DNA from: Bacteroidales bacterium
GTDB taxonomy: Bacteria > Bacteroidota > Bacteroidia > Bacteroidales > Tenuifilaceae
Length of the DNA: 64,000 nucleotides
Direction: 5' to 3'
Assembly (NCBI GenBank): GCA_020636845.1
Contig: JACJXD010000004.1
Coordinates: 186,001 to 250,000 of the forward strand
The notes beneath the pieces are model-generated. The model was not told the DNA's origin. It searched no databases and saw only the letters and a list, made by a program, of their open reading frames with translations. This document shows, one piece after another, positions 49,665-58,480 of this stretch (positions are counted from its first letter, which is position 1; each line of letters begins with the position of its first letter). Made by a program: the position numbers and the translations under genes.

Positions 49665-50993
49665 ATGAAAAAACTTCTTTCCATAAGTGCACTAATTGCC
49701 CTTCTTTATGGGTGCGCTCCGAGTGGCAACGGAGAATTAACCGGAGTTCCTGGTCGTAGAGGATTTGCAGAACCAACACCTTACGGTATGGTTTTTATTC
49801 CAATGGGATCTTTTACCATTGGTAGTAACGATCAGGATGTTGCATGGTCAATTAACGCTCCCACAAAAACCGTTTCGGTTGATGCTTTTTGGATGGATCA
49901 AACCGAAATAACGAATAATCAATACAGACAATTCGTTTTTTACGTTCGAGACTCTATCGAACGTAGAATGCTTGCCGAAATAAACGAAGATTTTGTAACT
50001 ACTGAAGATGAATTTGGTAATCCAATCGATCCGCCAGTATTAAACTGGGATGTTCCTATCGATTTGACCGATGAAGAACAAGTAGAAGCATTAAAAGGCT
50101 TGTATTATTCCGACGACGATAAGTTTTATGGAAAGAAGGAAATTGATACACGTAAACTTTTTTACGAATATTACTGGATTGATTTAAAACAAGCCGCACA
50201 AAAAAATAATAGGTACAACTTTGAAACGTTAAGTTACGATAAAGGTGAAGTTGTAAACAGCTTAGGCGAAAAGGTGAAAGTTGATAATCGTCAGAGTTTT
50301 ATAATGCGCGATAAAGTAAACGTATATCCGGACACTCTTTGCTGGATTAGTGATTTTACTTACGCTTATAACGAACCCTATACAAACAGTTATTTCTGGC
50401 ATCCGGCATTCGATAACTATCCCGTAGTTGGTGTTACTTGGAAACAGGCCTCTGCCTTTTGTATTTGGCGCACACAATATTTAAACAAATATTTGGCTGC
50501 CGATGGTATTATTATTCAAGATTATCGACTACCAACAGAGGCTGAATGGGAATATGCAGCTCGGGGAAATCTCGATCACAGTATGTATCCATGGGGCGGA
50601 CCATACCCTCGTAACATCGAAGGGTGCTTCTTGGCTAACTTCAAACCATTGCGTGGAAATTACGTTGACGATGGCGGATTAATTCCAATTGCAGTAGCCA
50701 GTTACGAACCAAATGATTACGGGCTATACGATATGGCTGGTAATGTCGCAGAATGGACAGGAAATGCTTATGACGAAAGTGCTTATTCCTTTACACACGA
50801 TATGAATCCCGACTATAAATATAACGCAAAACCAAATGATCTTCCTGCTTTAAAAAGAAAAGTAATTCGTGGAGGTTCATGGAAAGATATTAGCTATTTT
50901 CTTCAAGTAGGTACGCGTACATACGAATATCAGGATTCTGCAAAATCTTACATAGGCTTCCGTTGCGTTCGCCCATATCTTGGGGCTAAATAG
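49665..50993 (+). CDS. gldK: Gliding motility/T9SS lipoprotein GldK (PorK)
   Basis: 442 residues from ATG 49665. Lipoprotein signal with Cys near 16 (LIALLYGCAPSG). The body is a formylglycine-generating-enzyme/sulfatase-modifying-like domain: VFIPMGSFTIGSNDQD, DAFWMDQTEITNNQYRQFVF, DYRLPTEAEWEYAARGNLDH, YDMAGNVAEWTGNAY and IRGGSWKD at the end. GldK with GldN forms the large ring under the outer membrane in type IX secretion. First of four consecutive gld genes in the canonical order K-L-M-N. Confidence 0.96.
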   Translation: MKKLLSISALIALLYGCAPSGNGELTGVPGRRGFAEPTPYGMVFIPMGSFTIGSNDQDVAWSINAPTKTVSVDAFWMDQTEITNNQYRQFVFYVRDSIERRMLAEINEDFVTTEDEFGNPIDPPVLNWDVPIDLTDEEQVEALKGLYYSDDDKFYGKKEIDTRKLFYEYYWIDLKQAAQKNNRYNFETLSYDKGEVVNSLGEKVKVDNRQSFIMRDKVNVYPDTLCWISDFTYAYNEPYTNSYFWHPAFDNYPVVGVTWKQASAFCIWRTQYLNKYLAADGIIIQDYRLPTEAEWEYAARGNLDHSMYPWGGPYPRNIEGCFLANFKPLRGNYVDDGGLIPIAVASYEPNDYGLYDMAGNVAEWTGNAYDESAYSFTHDMNPDYKYNAKPNDLPALKRKVIRGGSWKDISYFLQVGTRTYEYQDSAKSYIGFRCVRPYLGAK

Positions 50994-51025
50994 AATATCA
51001 ATAGCAACTCAAAAGATTAACCGAT

Positions 51026-52294
51026 ATGAAAATAAATGTAGAAGAAATAGTAACCTCCAAAAAGTGGAAAAACTTCATGAAGTTCCTTTACGGTTGGGGC
51101 GCTTCTGTTGTTATTATTGGTGCACTGTTTAAAATTTTACACTTAAAGGGTGCTGGAGGTATGCTTTTCGCCGGTATGGGTACAGAAGCAATTATATTTT
51201 TCTTTTCAGCATTCGAACCCATTCATGAAGAATTAGACTGGACTTTAGTATATCCTGAATTAACAGGCATGACTGAAGAGGAAGAAATTAATGGTTATAG
51301 AAAAAATGTTCGCCACTCAGGTATTGGCCCCGAAGAAATACAAGAAATAATTACGGGGATTTTAGCATCGATGCCACAAGGTGTTCCTGCTCCAACAACA
51401 GCAGTTCCTCAGACTACAGGAAAAACTTCTCAACCATTAGAAACCCACGTTGCTCCAGCAGGTGGAGGTGGAGGAATGAATGGTGCCCTCATTTTTACAG
51501 AGAAATTTAATAAAATGCTTGAAAATGCTGAAATTTCTCCTGCCCTTTTCGATAAAGTTAGCGTTGGCTTAAACAAACTTGGCGATGCTTCAAACAAAAT
51601 TGCAGATATTGCCAATACTACCAATACTGTCAAAGATTTTTCCGATAAATTATCTAAAGCTTCAGAAGCCGTTAATTCATTCAATCAGAATTATTCGCAG
51701 AATAGTCAGGTTTTGAATGACTCAATGAATACCCTTTCCCAAAGTATTCAAAATACAACAGGAACAATGTCTCAATCCGGTGAAAATTTTATGGCCGGAG
51801 TAGATCAATCTGTCAAAAACCTAGAGGAAGAACTTACCAACGTAGGGAAACAAGTAAGTTCTCGCATTATGGATTCAAGCGAAAATGCTACTGGAAAATT
51901 AAACTCTGCTGCTGACGGTTTGGCAAATGCTTACCAACAAACTGCAGAAGCAGTATCGCTTACTTACCAAAAATTGGCAGAAGCTATGCAAGCAAATGGA
52001 ACAACCATTACTAACGGTAGCGGCAATTATAAAGAACAACTTGAAAAATTAAATAAAAATATGGCTGCTTTAAATGCAGCACATGAACTGCATTTACAAG
52101 AAACGACACAACGCTTAAAAGAAGCAGAAAAAGTTTATAAGGGCGTTGACGGAATGGTTAAGGATCTTAACTCGACCATTGAAGAAACTAACAAATTTAA
52201 GACAGCAGTGGAAACACTAAATAACAATATTGCAGCACTTAATAACGTATATGGAAACATGCTTACCGCAATAAATGCTATTTCCGGTAAGTAA
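51026..52294 (+). CDS. gldL: Gliding motility/T9SS motor protein GldL (PorL), long form
   Basis: 422 residues. Two N-terminal membrane helices (FLYGWGASVVIIGALFKILH; GGMLFAGMGTEAIIFFFSAF) with an intramembrane glutamate at residue 54, equivalent to the residue essential for proton-driven rotation in GldL. ELDWTLVYPELTGM follows. The cytoplasmic part is far longer than usual: about 340 residues rich in Asn, Ser, Gln and Ala with coiled-coil periodicity, compared with about 215 total residues for F. johnsoniae GldL and about 310 for P. gingivalis PorL. With GldM it forms the motor energising secretion and gliding. Confidence 0.95.
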   Translation: MKINVEEIVTSKKWKNFMKFLYGWGASVVIIGALFKILHLKGAGGMLFAGMGTEAIIFFFSAFEPIHEELDWTLVYPELTGMTEEEEINGYRKNVRHSGIGPEEIQEIITGILASMPQGVPAPTTAVPQTTGKTSQPLETHVAPAGGGGGMNGALIFTEKFNKMLENAEISPALFDKVSVGLNKLGDASNKIADIANTTNTVKDFSDKLSKASEAVNSFNQNYSQNSQVLNDSMNTLSQSIQNTTGTMSQSGENFMAGVDQSVKNLEEELTNVGKQVSSRIMDSSENATGKLNSAADGLANAYQQTAEAVSLTYQKLAEAMQANGTTITNGSGNYKEQLEKLNKNMAALNAAHELHLQETTQRLKEAEKVYKGVDGMVKDLNSTIEETNKFKTAVETLNNNIAALNNVYGNMLTAINAISGK

Positions 52295-52321
52295 TCAATT
52301 CTAAAAAGACTCAAAAAGTCT

Positions 52322-53962
52322 ATGGGACACGGAGAAGAAACACCGAGACAAAAGATGATTGGCATGATGTACCTCGTGCTAACAGCTATGCTCGCCCTTA
52401 ATGTATCGTCCGAAGTTTTAGAAGCTTTCGTATTGGTAGAAAACGGACTTTCACGTACTACTGAAAACTATAGAATTAAAAACGATAAATTGTACCTTGA
52501 AGTTGATAAAGCTTACGAAATAAATCCTGTAAAAGTTAAAGAAACCAAGGATAAATCCGATAAGATCAAACAAATGGTTAACGACATTTATAACTATGTT
52601 CAGGATTTAAAAAAGGAAGTTATCACAGAATCGGAGGGTAGCGATGCTCCTTCTATCAAAGGCAATGAAATTGATGCATCGTTAATTAAAAATAAAAGTG
52701 ATCTTGACGTTGGAGGACAAGTTCTAATTGGCTTAAATGGAAACGGAAAAGCATTTGAACTTAAACGTAAAATTATTGAATTCAGAAAGTATGTTGTTTC
52801 TTTAATCGACCCCAACAAAGGAGAAGATTTAATCAAATCTATCAATGGAATTCTGGATACTAGCGATCCTCCTAAAAAAGAAGATGGAACAGTTAATACT
52901 TGGGAAAGTGCTCGCTTTGAACACATTCCACTTGCCTCTGTAATTCCTCAATTAACAAAGGTTCAAGTTGATATTTTAAATACCGAAGCAGAAGTGGTAA
53001 ATTACTTACTAGGGCAAATTGGGGCAACAGAGTTTAAATTCAACGTTTTATCGGCAACGGTAATCCCAAGTTCTAACATCGTTTTTAAAGGTGGCGAATT
53101 TAACGCAGAAGTATTCTTAGCCGCATCCGACACAACTCAGAAGCCTAATATCTATCTCTGTAGATATGACTCTTCACTTACTAAATCGGGAACATGGGAA
53201 TACAATGCTGTTGGAACAAAAACAGATATTCCCGTTTCCAAGAACGGCAGGGGTCATTATGTTACCAAACCAACACAATTAGGAAATGTTAACTGGTCGG
53301 GACTTATTGAAATTAAAGCTCCTGATGGATCAATAGTTCGTAAACCTTTTAAACATAGTTATAGTGTACTTGAACCCAACGTTGTTATTGCACCCACAAA
53401 AATGAATGTGCTTTATTTAGGCGTTGACAATCCCGTTGAAATTTCTATACCGGGCGTTTCACCAAACAAGGTTTCAGCAACAATTAGCAAAGGTTCTATC
53501 AAACCAGACCGGTCGTCAGGAGGATACTTGGTACAACCAGGAACAGGTGTACCAAACTGCCAAATTTCGGTTTATGCGGAAATGGAGAACCGTAAAAAAG
53601 TTCTAATGGGTTCTAAATTATTTAGAATAAAGCGAGTTCCCCCTCCCAATCCTAAAGTTATTGGTATTGACAGGAAAATTGTTGAACGAAACCAACTGGC
53701 TGCATCACTAGGACTAATAGCAGAAATGCCTCAAGATTTTGAATTTGAATTAACCTATAAAGTAGTAAGTTTTAAATTATCGGCAACTGTTGGAGGATTC
53801 TTACAAGAAAGAGAAGCAAACTCCTCTCGTTTTACCGATGATCAACGAAAACTAATGAATAACCTACGAAGTGGAAGCCAAGTTGCCTTTACCGATATAA
53901 AAGCAGTAGGACCAAGCGGAGATGTTATAGATTTGAACGATCTTGTTTATAAAATTAGATAA
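52322..53962 (+). CDS. gldM: Gliding motility/T9SS motor protein GldM (PorM)
   Basis: 546 residues. The N-terminus has the conserved single helix preceded by basic residues (RQKMIGMMYLVLTAMLALNV then SSEVLEAFVLVENGL), and four periplasmic domains follow, with VIPSSNIVFKGGEFNAEVFL and the later VNWSGLIEIKAPDGS. GldM dimers span the periplasm from the GldL motor to the GldK-GldN ring. Starts 27 bases after gldL. Confidence 0.97.
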   Translation: MGHGEETPRQKMIGMMYLVLTAMLALNVSSEVLEAFVLVENGLSRTTENYRIKNDKLYLEVDKAYEINPVKVKETKDKSDKIKQMVNDIYNYVQDLKKEVITESEGSDAPSIKGNEIDASLIKNKSDLDVGGQVLIGLNGNGKAFELKRKIIEFRKYVVSLIDPNKGEDLIKSINGILDTSDPPKKEDGTVNTWESARFEHIPLASVIPQLTKVQVDILNTEAEVVNYLLGQIGATEFKFNVLSATVIPSSNIVFKGGEFNAEVFLAASDTTQKPNIYLCRYDSSLTKSGTWEYNAVGTKTDIPVSKNGRGHYVTKPTQLGNVNWSGLIEIKAPDGSIVRKPFKHSYSVLEPNVVIAPTKMNVLYLGVDNPVEISIPGVSPNKVSATISKGSIKPDRSSGGYLVQPGTGVPNCQISVYAEMENRKKVLMGSKLFRIKRVPPPNPKVIGIDRKIVERNQLAASLGLIAEMPQDFEFELTYKVVSFKLSATVGGFLQEREANSSRFTDDQRKLMNNLRSGSQVAFTDIKAVGPSGDVIDLNDLVYKIR

Positions 53963-53997
53963 TTATTAAGATAAGCCATTTAGCAAAATACAGAACC

Positions 53998-54876
53998 ATG
54001 AAAAGGACTTTGTTAATAGCAACCGGAGCGCTCATGATGATTGGAACAATCACAACTAACGCTCAGGATCGTAAGGAAAGTTTGGTTAACGATGGGTTTT
54101 ACACCCGCGAAACAATGCCACAGCGCAAGCCAATACCTTACACTTACGTCCGTGAAGCAGATGTAATGTGGTCCAAACGCATTTGGAGAATTATAGATCT
54201 TCGTCAAAAAATTAACTATCCGTTATACTTTCCTACTGAACTTATGCAGGATAGAGAAAGTTTAGTACAGCGACTGGTAAGAGGCATAAAATACAACGAA
54301 ATTACAGCATACGATCCTATTGACGATGAATTTACTACACGTATGTCGTACGATCAGGTTGTAAAAGCGCTGGGTGCCGAAGACCAAGAAAAAACTGTAG
54401 TAGATGAAAATGGACAAGAACAAAAAATTGTTATTAAGGGAGAAATAAAATGGAGCGATATAAAGGAACTTCTTATTAAAGAAGATTGGTTTTTCGACAA
54501 GCAAACCTCTACAATGAATGTTCGCATCGTTGGAATTTGTCCAATTATTCATCAATTGCGTTTTCTTGATACTGGTGGCGACGAAGATCAAGTTGGTGAA
54601 ATTATAAAAAAACAAACCTTCTGGATTTATTTCCCCGAAACTCGCAGTATCCTTGCTAATACCGATGTATTTAACAGTTTTAATGACGCTCAACGAGTTT
54701 CTTTTGATGATCTATTCTTTAAACGTCGGTTCAACTCTTACATAATAAAAGAATCTAACGTTTACGACAACAGGCTTATTTCAGATTATACCTTTGGAGG
54801 CGTTCAGAACATGCAAGAGTCCGATAGAATAAAAGATGATTTGTTCAACTACGAACACGATTTATGGGAATATTAA
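53998..54876 (+). CDS. gldN: Gliding motility/T9SS protein GldN (PorN)
   Basis: 292 residues with a signal peptide (MMIGTITTNAQ, cleavage near 22). The mature protein has YVREADVMWSKRIWRIIDLR and QKINYPLYFPTE, then RLVRGIKYNEITAYDPIDDE, the conserved core of PorN/GldN. IVGICPIIHQLRF and FWIYFPETRSIL follow. It forms the periplasmic ring with GldK. It closes the cluster and is followed by a strong terminator. Confidence 0.97.
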   Translation: MKRTLLIATGALMMIGTITTNAQDRKESLVNDGFYTRETMPQRKPIPYTYVREADVMWSKRIWRIIDLRQKINYPLYFPTELMQDRESLVQRLVRGIKYNEITAYDPIDDEFTTRMSYDQVVKALGAEDQEKTVVDENGQEQKIVIKGEIKWSDIKELLIKEDWFFDKQTSTMNVRIVGICPIIHQLRFLDTGGDEDQVGEIIKKQTFWIYFPETRSILANTDVFNSFNDAQRVSFDDLFFKRRFNSYIIKESNVYDNRLISDYTFGGVQNMQESDRIKDDLFNYEHDLWEY

Positions 54877-54900
54877 TGTTCATTATATCAAAAACAAAAG

Positions 54901-54931
54901 AAAAAGGCTTCCACAAGAGAAGCCTTTTTTT
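54901..54931. terminator. Bidirectional terminator between gldN and manC
   Basis: Stem AAAAAGGCTTC/GAAGCCTTTTTT with a 7-base loop, starting 25 bases after the gldN stop and ending 18 bases before the convergent manC stop; T runs on both strands. Confidence 0.9.
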
Positions 54932-54948
54932 ACATAAACACATTTCTT

Positions 54949-56040
54949 TTATATAAATCTGTCACTTTTTTTAATTAATGTAACATCGTTTACAAAGTTT
55001 TTTATTTGCTGTTCATCTTCTTTTCTACAAATAAGTAAAACATTTTCGGTATCAACTACAATATAATTATCTAATCCTTGGATAACGGCCAACTTATCGT
55101 CTGCAATATTTATTAACGAATTCTCCGTATTATAAAGCAAAACATTGGCACCACCAGTATTAGCCTTATCGTCCTTAGGCAAATGCATGTATAACGACCC
55201 CCAAGTCCCCAAATCGGACCAGCCAAAATCGGAACAAATAACATATACATTTTCCGCCTTTTCCATTATTCCGTAATCAATAGAAATATTACGACATTCG
55301 GCATACGTTTTTTCTATAACCTTTGCCTCGTCCAGCGTGTCTAATTCATTACTAATTTCAAGAAATAAGGAGTTAACCTCTGGAAGATGTTTACTAAATG
55401 CGTCTAAAATTGCAGGAAGGCTCCATACAAAAAGTCCTGAATTCCAATAAAACTCACCACTTTCCATAAAAACCTTTGCCATTTCAAGATTTGGCTTTTC
55501 GGTAAATGTTTTAACCTTAAAAAGGTTATCAAACTTCTTTACCTGCTCGCCCGTTTGTATGTATCCATAACCTGTTTCTGGGCGATTAGGATGAATTCCC
55601 AAAGTAACAAGCTTATTGCCAGTAAATGCAAACTCGGATGCAACTGCAATAGATTCTATAAATTTTTGTTCATTCAGAATTAAATGATCGCTTGGAGCAA
55701 CAATAACAACCGCATTAGGATTTTTCTTCTGAATTTTGTATGAAGCGTAAGCAATGCAAGGTGCAGTATTTCTCCTCATGGGTTCAAGCAGCACTTGCTC
55801 CGAAGTTACCTTTGGTAATTGCTGTAATACAAGATCTTTATAGGCTCCGCTGGTAACTATGTATATATTTTCGGAAGGACATACTTTTTCCATCCTTTCG
55901 AAAGTTTGCTGAAGCAAAGATTTTCCTGTTCCTAAAATATCTATAAACTGCTTAGGTTTCGAACTCCGGCTTAATGGCCAAAATCGGCTTCCTATTCCGC
56001 CAGCCATTATTATACAATATTGGTCGGTTGAATTTATCAT
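54949..56040 (-). CDS. manC: Mannose-1-phosphate guanylyltransferase
   Basis: 363 residues. The nucleotidyltransferase core has IIMAGGIGSRFWPLSRSSKP followed by KQF, LEPMRRNTAPCIAYA, the metal-binding APSDHLIL, TGYGYIQTGE, FTEKPNLEMA and the NSGLFVW and SDFGWSDLGTW motifs. It lacks the isomerase domain of bifunctional ManC, giving the shorter single-function form. It makes GDP-mannose for surface glycans and GDP-fucose-type sugars. Monocistronic, convergent with the gld cluster. Confidence 0.95.
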   Translation of the reverse strand: MINSTDQYCIIMAGGIGSRFWPLSRSSKPKQFIDILGTGKSLLQQTFERMEKVCPSENIYIVTSGAYKDLVLQQLPKVTSEQVLLEPMRRNTAPCIAYASYKIQKKNPNAVVIVAPSDHLILNEQKFIESIAVASEFAFTGNKLVTLGIHPNRPETGYGYIQTGEQVKKFDNLFKVKTFTEKPNLEMAKVFMESGEFYWNSGLFVWSLPAILDAFSKHLPEVNSLFLEISNELDTLDEAKVIEKTYAECRNISIDYGIMEKAENVYVICSDFGWSDLGTWGSLYMHLPKDDKANTGGANVLLYNTENSLINIADDKLAVIQGLDNYIVVDTENVLLICRKEDEQQIKNFVNDVTLIKKSDRFI

Positions 56041-56054
56041 AATTAAATTTTTTG

Positions 56055-56062
56055 CAAACGTA
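56055..56062 (-). promoter_or_regulatory. -7 element for manC
   Basis: Minus-strand TACGTTTG, exact TAnnTTTG match, 15 bases before ATG 56040, with a possible TTTC -33 element about 20 bases further upstream. Confidence 0.45.
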
Positions 56063-56121
56063 AACCTTTTTTCCCTTTATCGAAAATTAATTAGATAGGA
56101 AAGTTCTTTTTTTGACCATTG

Positions 56122-56151
56122 TTGGTATATTGTCTATTAACCTTAAATTTG
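56122..56151 (+). promoter_or_regulatory. Promoter for mlaE-mlaF
   Basis: TTG at 56122-56124, 19-base spacer, TAAATTTG at 56144-56151 (exact TAnnTTTG). The chosen mlaE ATG follows 18 bases later, and the promoter lies inside the longer open frame that starts at 56112, which decides the start. Confidence 0.6.
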
Positions 56152-56168
56152 TAAAAAATAAAAGATTT

Positions 56169-56915
56169 ATGCTTGTTAAAGTATTTCATCTTTTTGGTGA
56201 ATATGTGCTTTTTCTAAAAAAGGTATTTTCGAAACCTGAGAAGCGGAAAATTTACCTTAAGCAAACCATGATAGAGATGGATAAACTGGGATTCCTTTCT
56301 ATTGGTATTGTTACTATTATTTCTTTTTTTATGGGTGCAGTTATCACCCTTCAAACAGCATATAATATTGAAAATCCCTTTTTGCCCAGCTATTTAATTG
56401 GTGTTGGAACAAGGGACAGTATTTTACTTGAGTTTTCGTCCACTGTTATTGGCCTGATTTTAGCCGGGAAAGTTGGTTCTAACATTGCCTCCGAAATAGG
56501 TACAATGCGAGTTAGCGAGCAAATTGATGCGCTGGAAATAATGGGCATCAACTCAGCCAGCTATTTAGTTCTTCCAAAAATTATAGCAACCATGCTTTTT
56601 AATCCCTTCCTCACAATGTTAAGTATGGTAGTAGGTATTATCGGAGGTTGGTCGGTAGGTGTTTTTACGGGAGTTGTTTCAACTCAACAGTACATCGATG
56701 GAATTCGGTATGCTTTTGTTCCTTTTTACATAACCTATGCCCTCATTAAAATGGTGTTCTTTGCATTTATTATTACCACCATTTCGTCCTTTTACGGATA
56801 TAGAGTTCAGGGTGGGTCGCTCGAAGTTGGCAAGGCAAGTACGAACGCAGTTGTAATGAGCAGTATTTTTATTCTTCTCTTCAACTTATTATTAACGCAA
56901 CTTTTGCTATCGTGA
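56169..56915 (+). CDS. mlaE: MlaE-family lipid ABC transporter permease
   Basis: 248 residues from ATG 56169. The family pattern is clear: IGIVTIISFFMGAVITLQTA, the region SSTVIGLILAGKVGSNIASE followed by IGTMRVSEQIDALEIMGINS, and VLPKIIATMLFNPFLTMLSM. About five membrane helices. MlaE permeases move phospholipids between inner and outer membranes with an MlaF ATPase and an MCE-domain MlaD protein. mlaF follows with a 4-base overlap; no mlaD gene follows in this window. Confidence 0.94.
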   Translation: MLVKVFHLFGEYVLFLKKVFSKPEKRKIYLKQTMIEMDKLGFLSIGIVTIISFFMGAVITLQTAYNIENPFLPSYLIGVGTRDSILLEFSSTVIGLILAGKVGSNIASEIGTMRVSEQIDALEIMGINSASYLVLPKIIATMLFNPFLTMLSMVVGIIGGWSVGVFTGVVSTQQYIDGIRYAFVPFYITYALIKMVFFAFIITTISSFYGYRVQGGSLEVGKASTNAVVMSSIFILLFNLLLTQLLLS

Positions 56916-57661
56916 TAACTATTAACAATATTTCCAAATCGTTCGACGGAAGGAAGGTTCTAAGCGATATATCCGCCACTTTTGACAAGGGCAAAACAAA
57001 TTTAATTATAGGCCAAAGCGGATCGGGAAAAACTGTCTTACTAAAATGTATTGTGGGCCTGCTGGAAGCCGACGAAGGGGAAGTTTACTACAACGATATT
57101 CTCTTCAACAAACTTTCTTTTGACAAGAAGAAACTCATCAGGCAAAAAATGGGAATGTTATTCCAAGGCGCTGCTTTATTTGATTCCATGTCGGTTGAAA
57201 AAAATGTAATGTTTCCTTTAGATATGTTCACCGAAATGTCGAAGGAGGAAAAACTGGAACGAGCAAACTTTTGCCTTCAGCGCGTAAACATTATAAATGC
57301 CAATCACTTATTCCCCGATGAAATAAGTGGGGGTATGAAAAAAAGGGTTGCCATTGCACGTGCTATTGCTTTAAATCCCGAATTTTTATTTTGTGATGAA
57401 CCAAATTCCGGTCTTGATCCTAAAACTTCGGTGGTAATAGACCATTTAATTAAAGATATTACGGAAGAATATAACATTACCACACTGGTAAATACACACG
57501 ATATGAACTCCGTAATGGGAATTGGCGATAAGGTTATTTTTATTTACGAAGGACAAAAATGGTGGGAAGGTAGTCGAAACGATATTTTGGACAGCGATAA
57601 TAAAGAGTTAAACGAATTTGTCTTTTCATCGGAACTCACAAGGAAAATAAAGGGTTTATAA
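56912..57661 (+). CDS. mlaF: MlaF-family lipid ABC transporter ATPase
   Basis: 249 residues starting at GTG 56912, which overlaps the mlaE stop as GTGA, so translation is coupled. Walker A is IGQSGSGKTVLLKCIVG, the signature ISGGMKKRVAIARAIA, Walker B EFLFCDEPNSGLDP, and the switch histidine is in TTLVNTHDMNSV. It powers the MlaE permease. The gene ends 3 bases before the convergent regulator gene. Confidence 0.94.
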   Translation: MITINNISKSFDGRKVLSDISATFDKGKTNLIIGQSGSGKTVLLKCIVGLLEADEGEVYYNDILFNKLSFDKKKLIRQKMGMLFQGAALFDSMSVEKNVMFPLDMFTEMSKEEKLERANFCLQRVNIINANHLFPDEISGGMKKRVAIARAIALNPEFLFCDEPNSGLDPKTSVVIDHLIKDITEEYNITTLVNTHDMNSVMGIGDKVIFIYEGQKWWEGSRNDILDSDNKELNEFVFSSELTRKIKGL

Positions 57662-57664
57662 CCC

Positions 57665-58363
57665 TTACCCGTGCATTTTAATCCACTTCAACTTTTCCTG
57701 ATCAAGTATTTCGATTGTAGTTCCTTCTATTTTGATGATTTTATCGCGACGAAATTCCGATAACGTTCTAACTACATTTTCGACTCTCATATCAATTAAC
57801 TCTGCAATTTCCTTTCGGGATATTGGCAAATTGAATGTTTTATCCTTATATATTTCGTTGGCAAAGTAGCATATAATAAAAGCCACCCTCCCGCGCAATT
57901 GACGCAATTCCAGTTCAAGACGCGTGCCAACAAGCAAATCCGAAACGCTGGAGAATTTTTCCAGTAAACTTTTCGAAAATTTACCGTTAGTCTCCACCAA
58001 ATCCATTACCAACTGATAATCGACCTGACAATACTCCGAATCTTCAATTGCTATAATAGAATACTTGTACGTTTTCGAAGAAAAAATGCTCAATAATCCA
58101 ACAAAATCGTTAGGCGTTGCAATTCCTGCTATTTGCTCCCTACCATCGGGATTGATTCGAGCCAATTTTGCCAAACCAACCCGCAAAAAAATAAACCCGT
58201 TTATCGAAGATCCTTGCTCTACAATAACCTCTCCTTTGCCAACCTTGTGAAAAGATTTCTGAACTGTTAACTCCTTTAACTGCTCATCGGTTAACGATGA
58301 AAATATGGACGACCGAAACCCACATTGAGCACAACTACTCGAAGAACATATACTTTCTGTCAT
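57665..58363 (-). CDS. Crp/Fnr-family regulator with FNR-like cysteines
   Basis: 232 residues. The N-terminus has Cys6, Cys11 and Cys14 (CSSSSCAQC), and a fourth cysteine lies at 112 (SEYCQVD). E. coli FNR uses three N-terminal cysteines plus one about 95 residues later to hold an oxygen-sensitive iron-sulfur cluster, so the arrangement fits. The cyclic-nucleotide-binding fold is followed by an HTH_Crp domain (LPISRKEIAELIDMRVENVV) whose recognition helix has Glu195 and Arg199 in the FNR-type E--xR pattern, with Val in place of the Ser. Divergent from the sulfide:quinone-oxidoreductase-like operon, with a perfect FNR-type site between them. Confidence 0.9.
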   Translation of the reverse strand: MTESICSSSSCAQCGFRSSIFSSLTDEQLKELTVQKSFHKVGKGEVIVEQGSSINGFIFLRVGLAKLARINPDGREQIAGIATPNDFVGLLSIFSSKTYKYSIIAIEDSEYCQVDYQLVMDLVETNGKFSKSLLEKFSSVSDLLVGTRLELELRQLRGRVAFIICYFANEIYKDKTFNLPISRKEIAELIDMRVENVVRTLSEFRRDKIIKIEGTTIEILDQEKLKWIKMHG

Positions 58364-58374
58364 ATCTAATTTTC

Positions 58375-58388
58375 TTGATATATATCAA
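58375..58388. promoter_or_regulatory. FNR-type operator (TTGAT-N4-ATCAA)
   Basis: TTGATATATATCAA is a perfect 14-base palindrome matching the FNR consensus. It lies 11 bases before the regulator's own start codon and 92 bases before the start of the sulfur operon. A second, overlapping palindrome ATCAAATTTGAT (58384-58395) extends it. Confidence 0.75.
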
Positions 58389-58410
58389 ATTTGATTTTTA
58401 ACAACGTAAC

Positions 58411-58418
58411 TATCAATG
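58411..58418 (+). promoter_or_regulatory. Possible -7 element of the sulfur operon
   Basis: TATCAATG (near match to TAnnTTTG) would start transcription about 42 bases after the centre of the FNR-type site, the spacing used by class II activators. Confidence 0.35.
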
Positions 58419-58480
58419 CTTTTCAATAATATAAAGGTGATATTTGACTTAAAAGCAAACTAAAACAAATATACCAAAAT

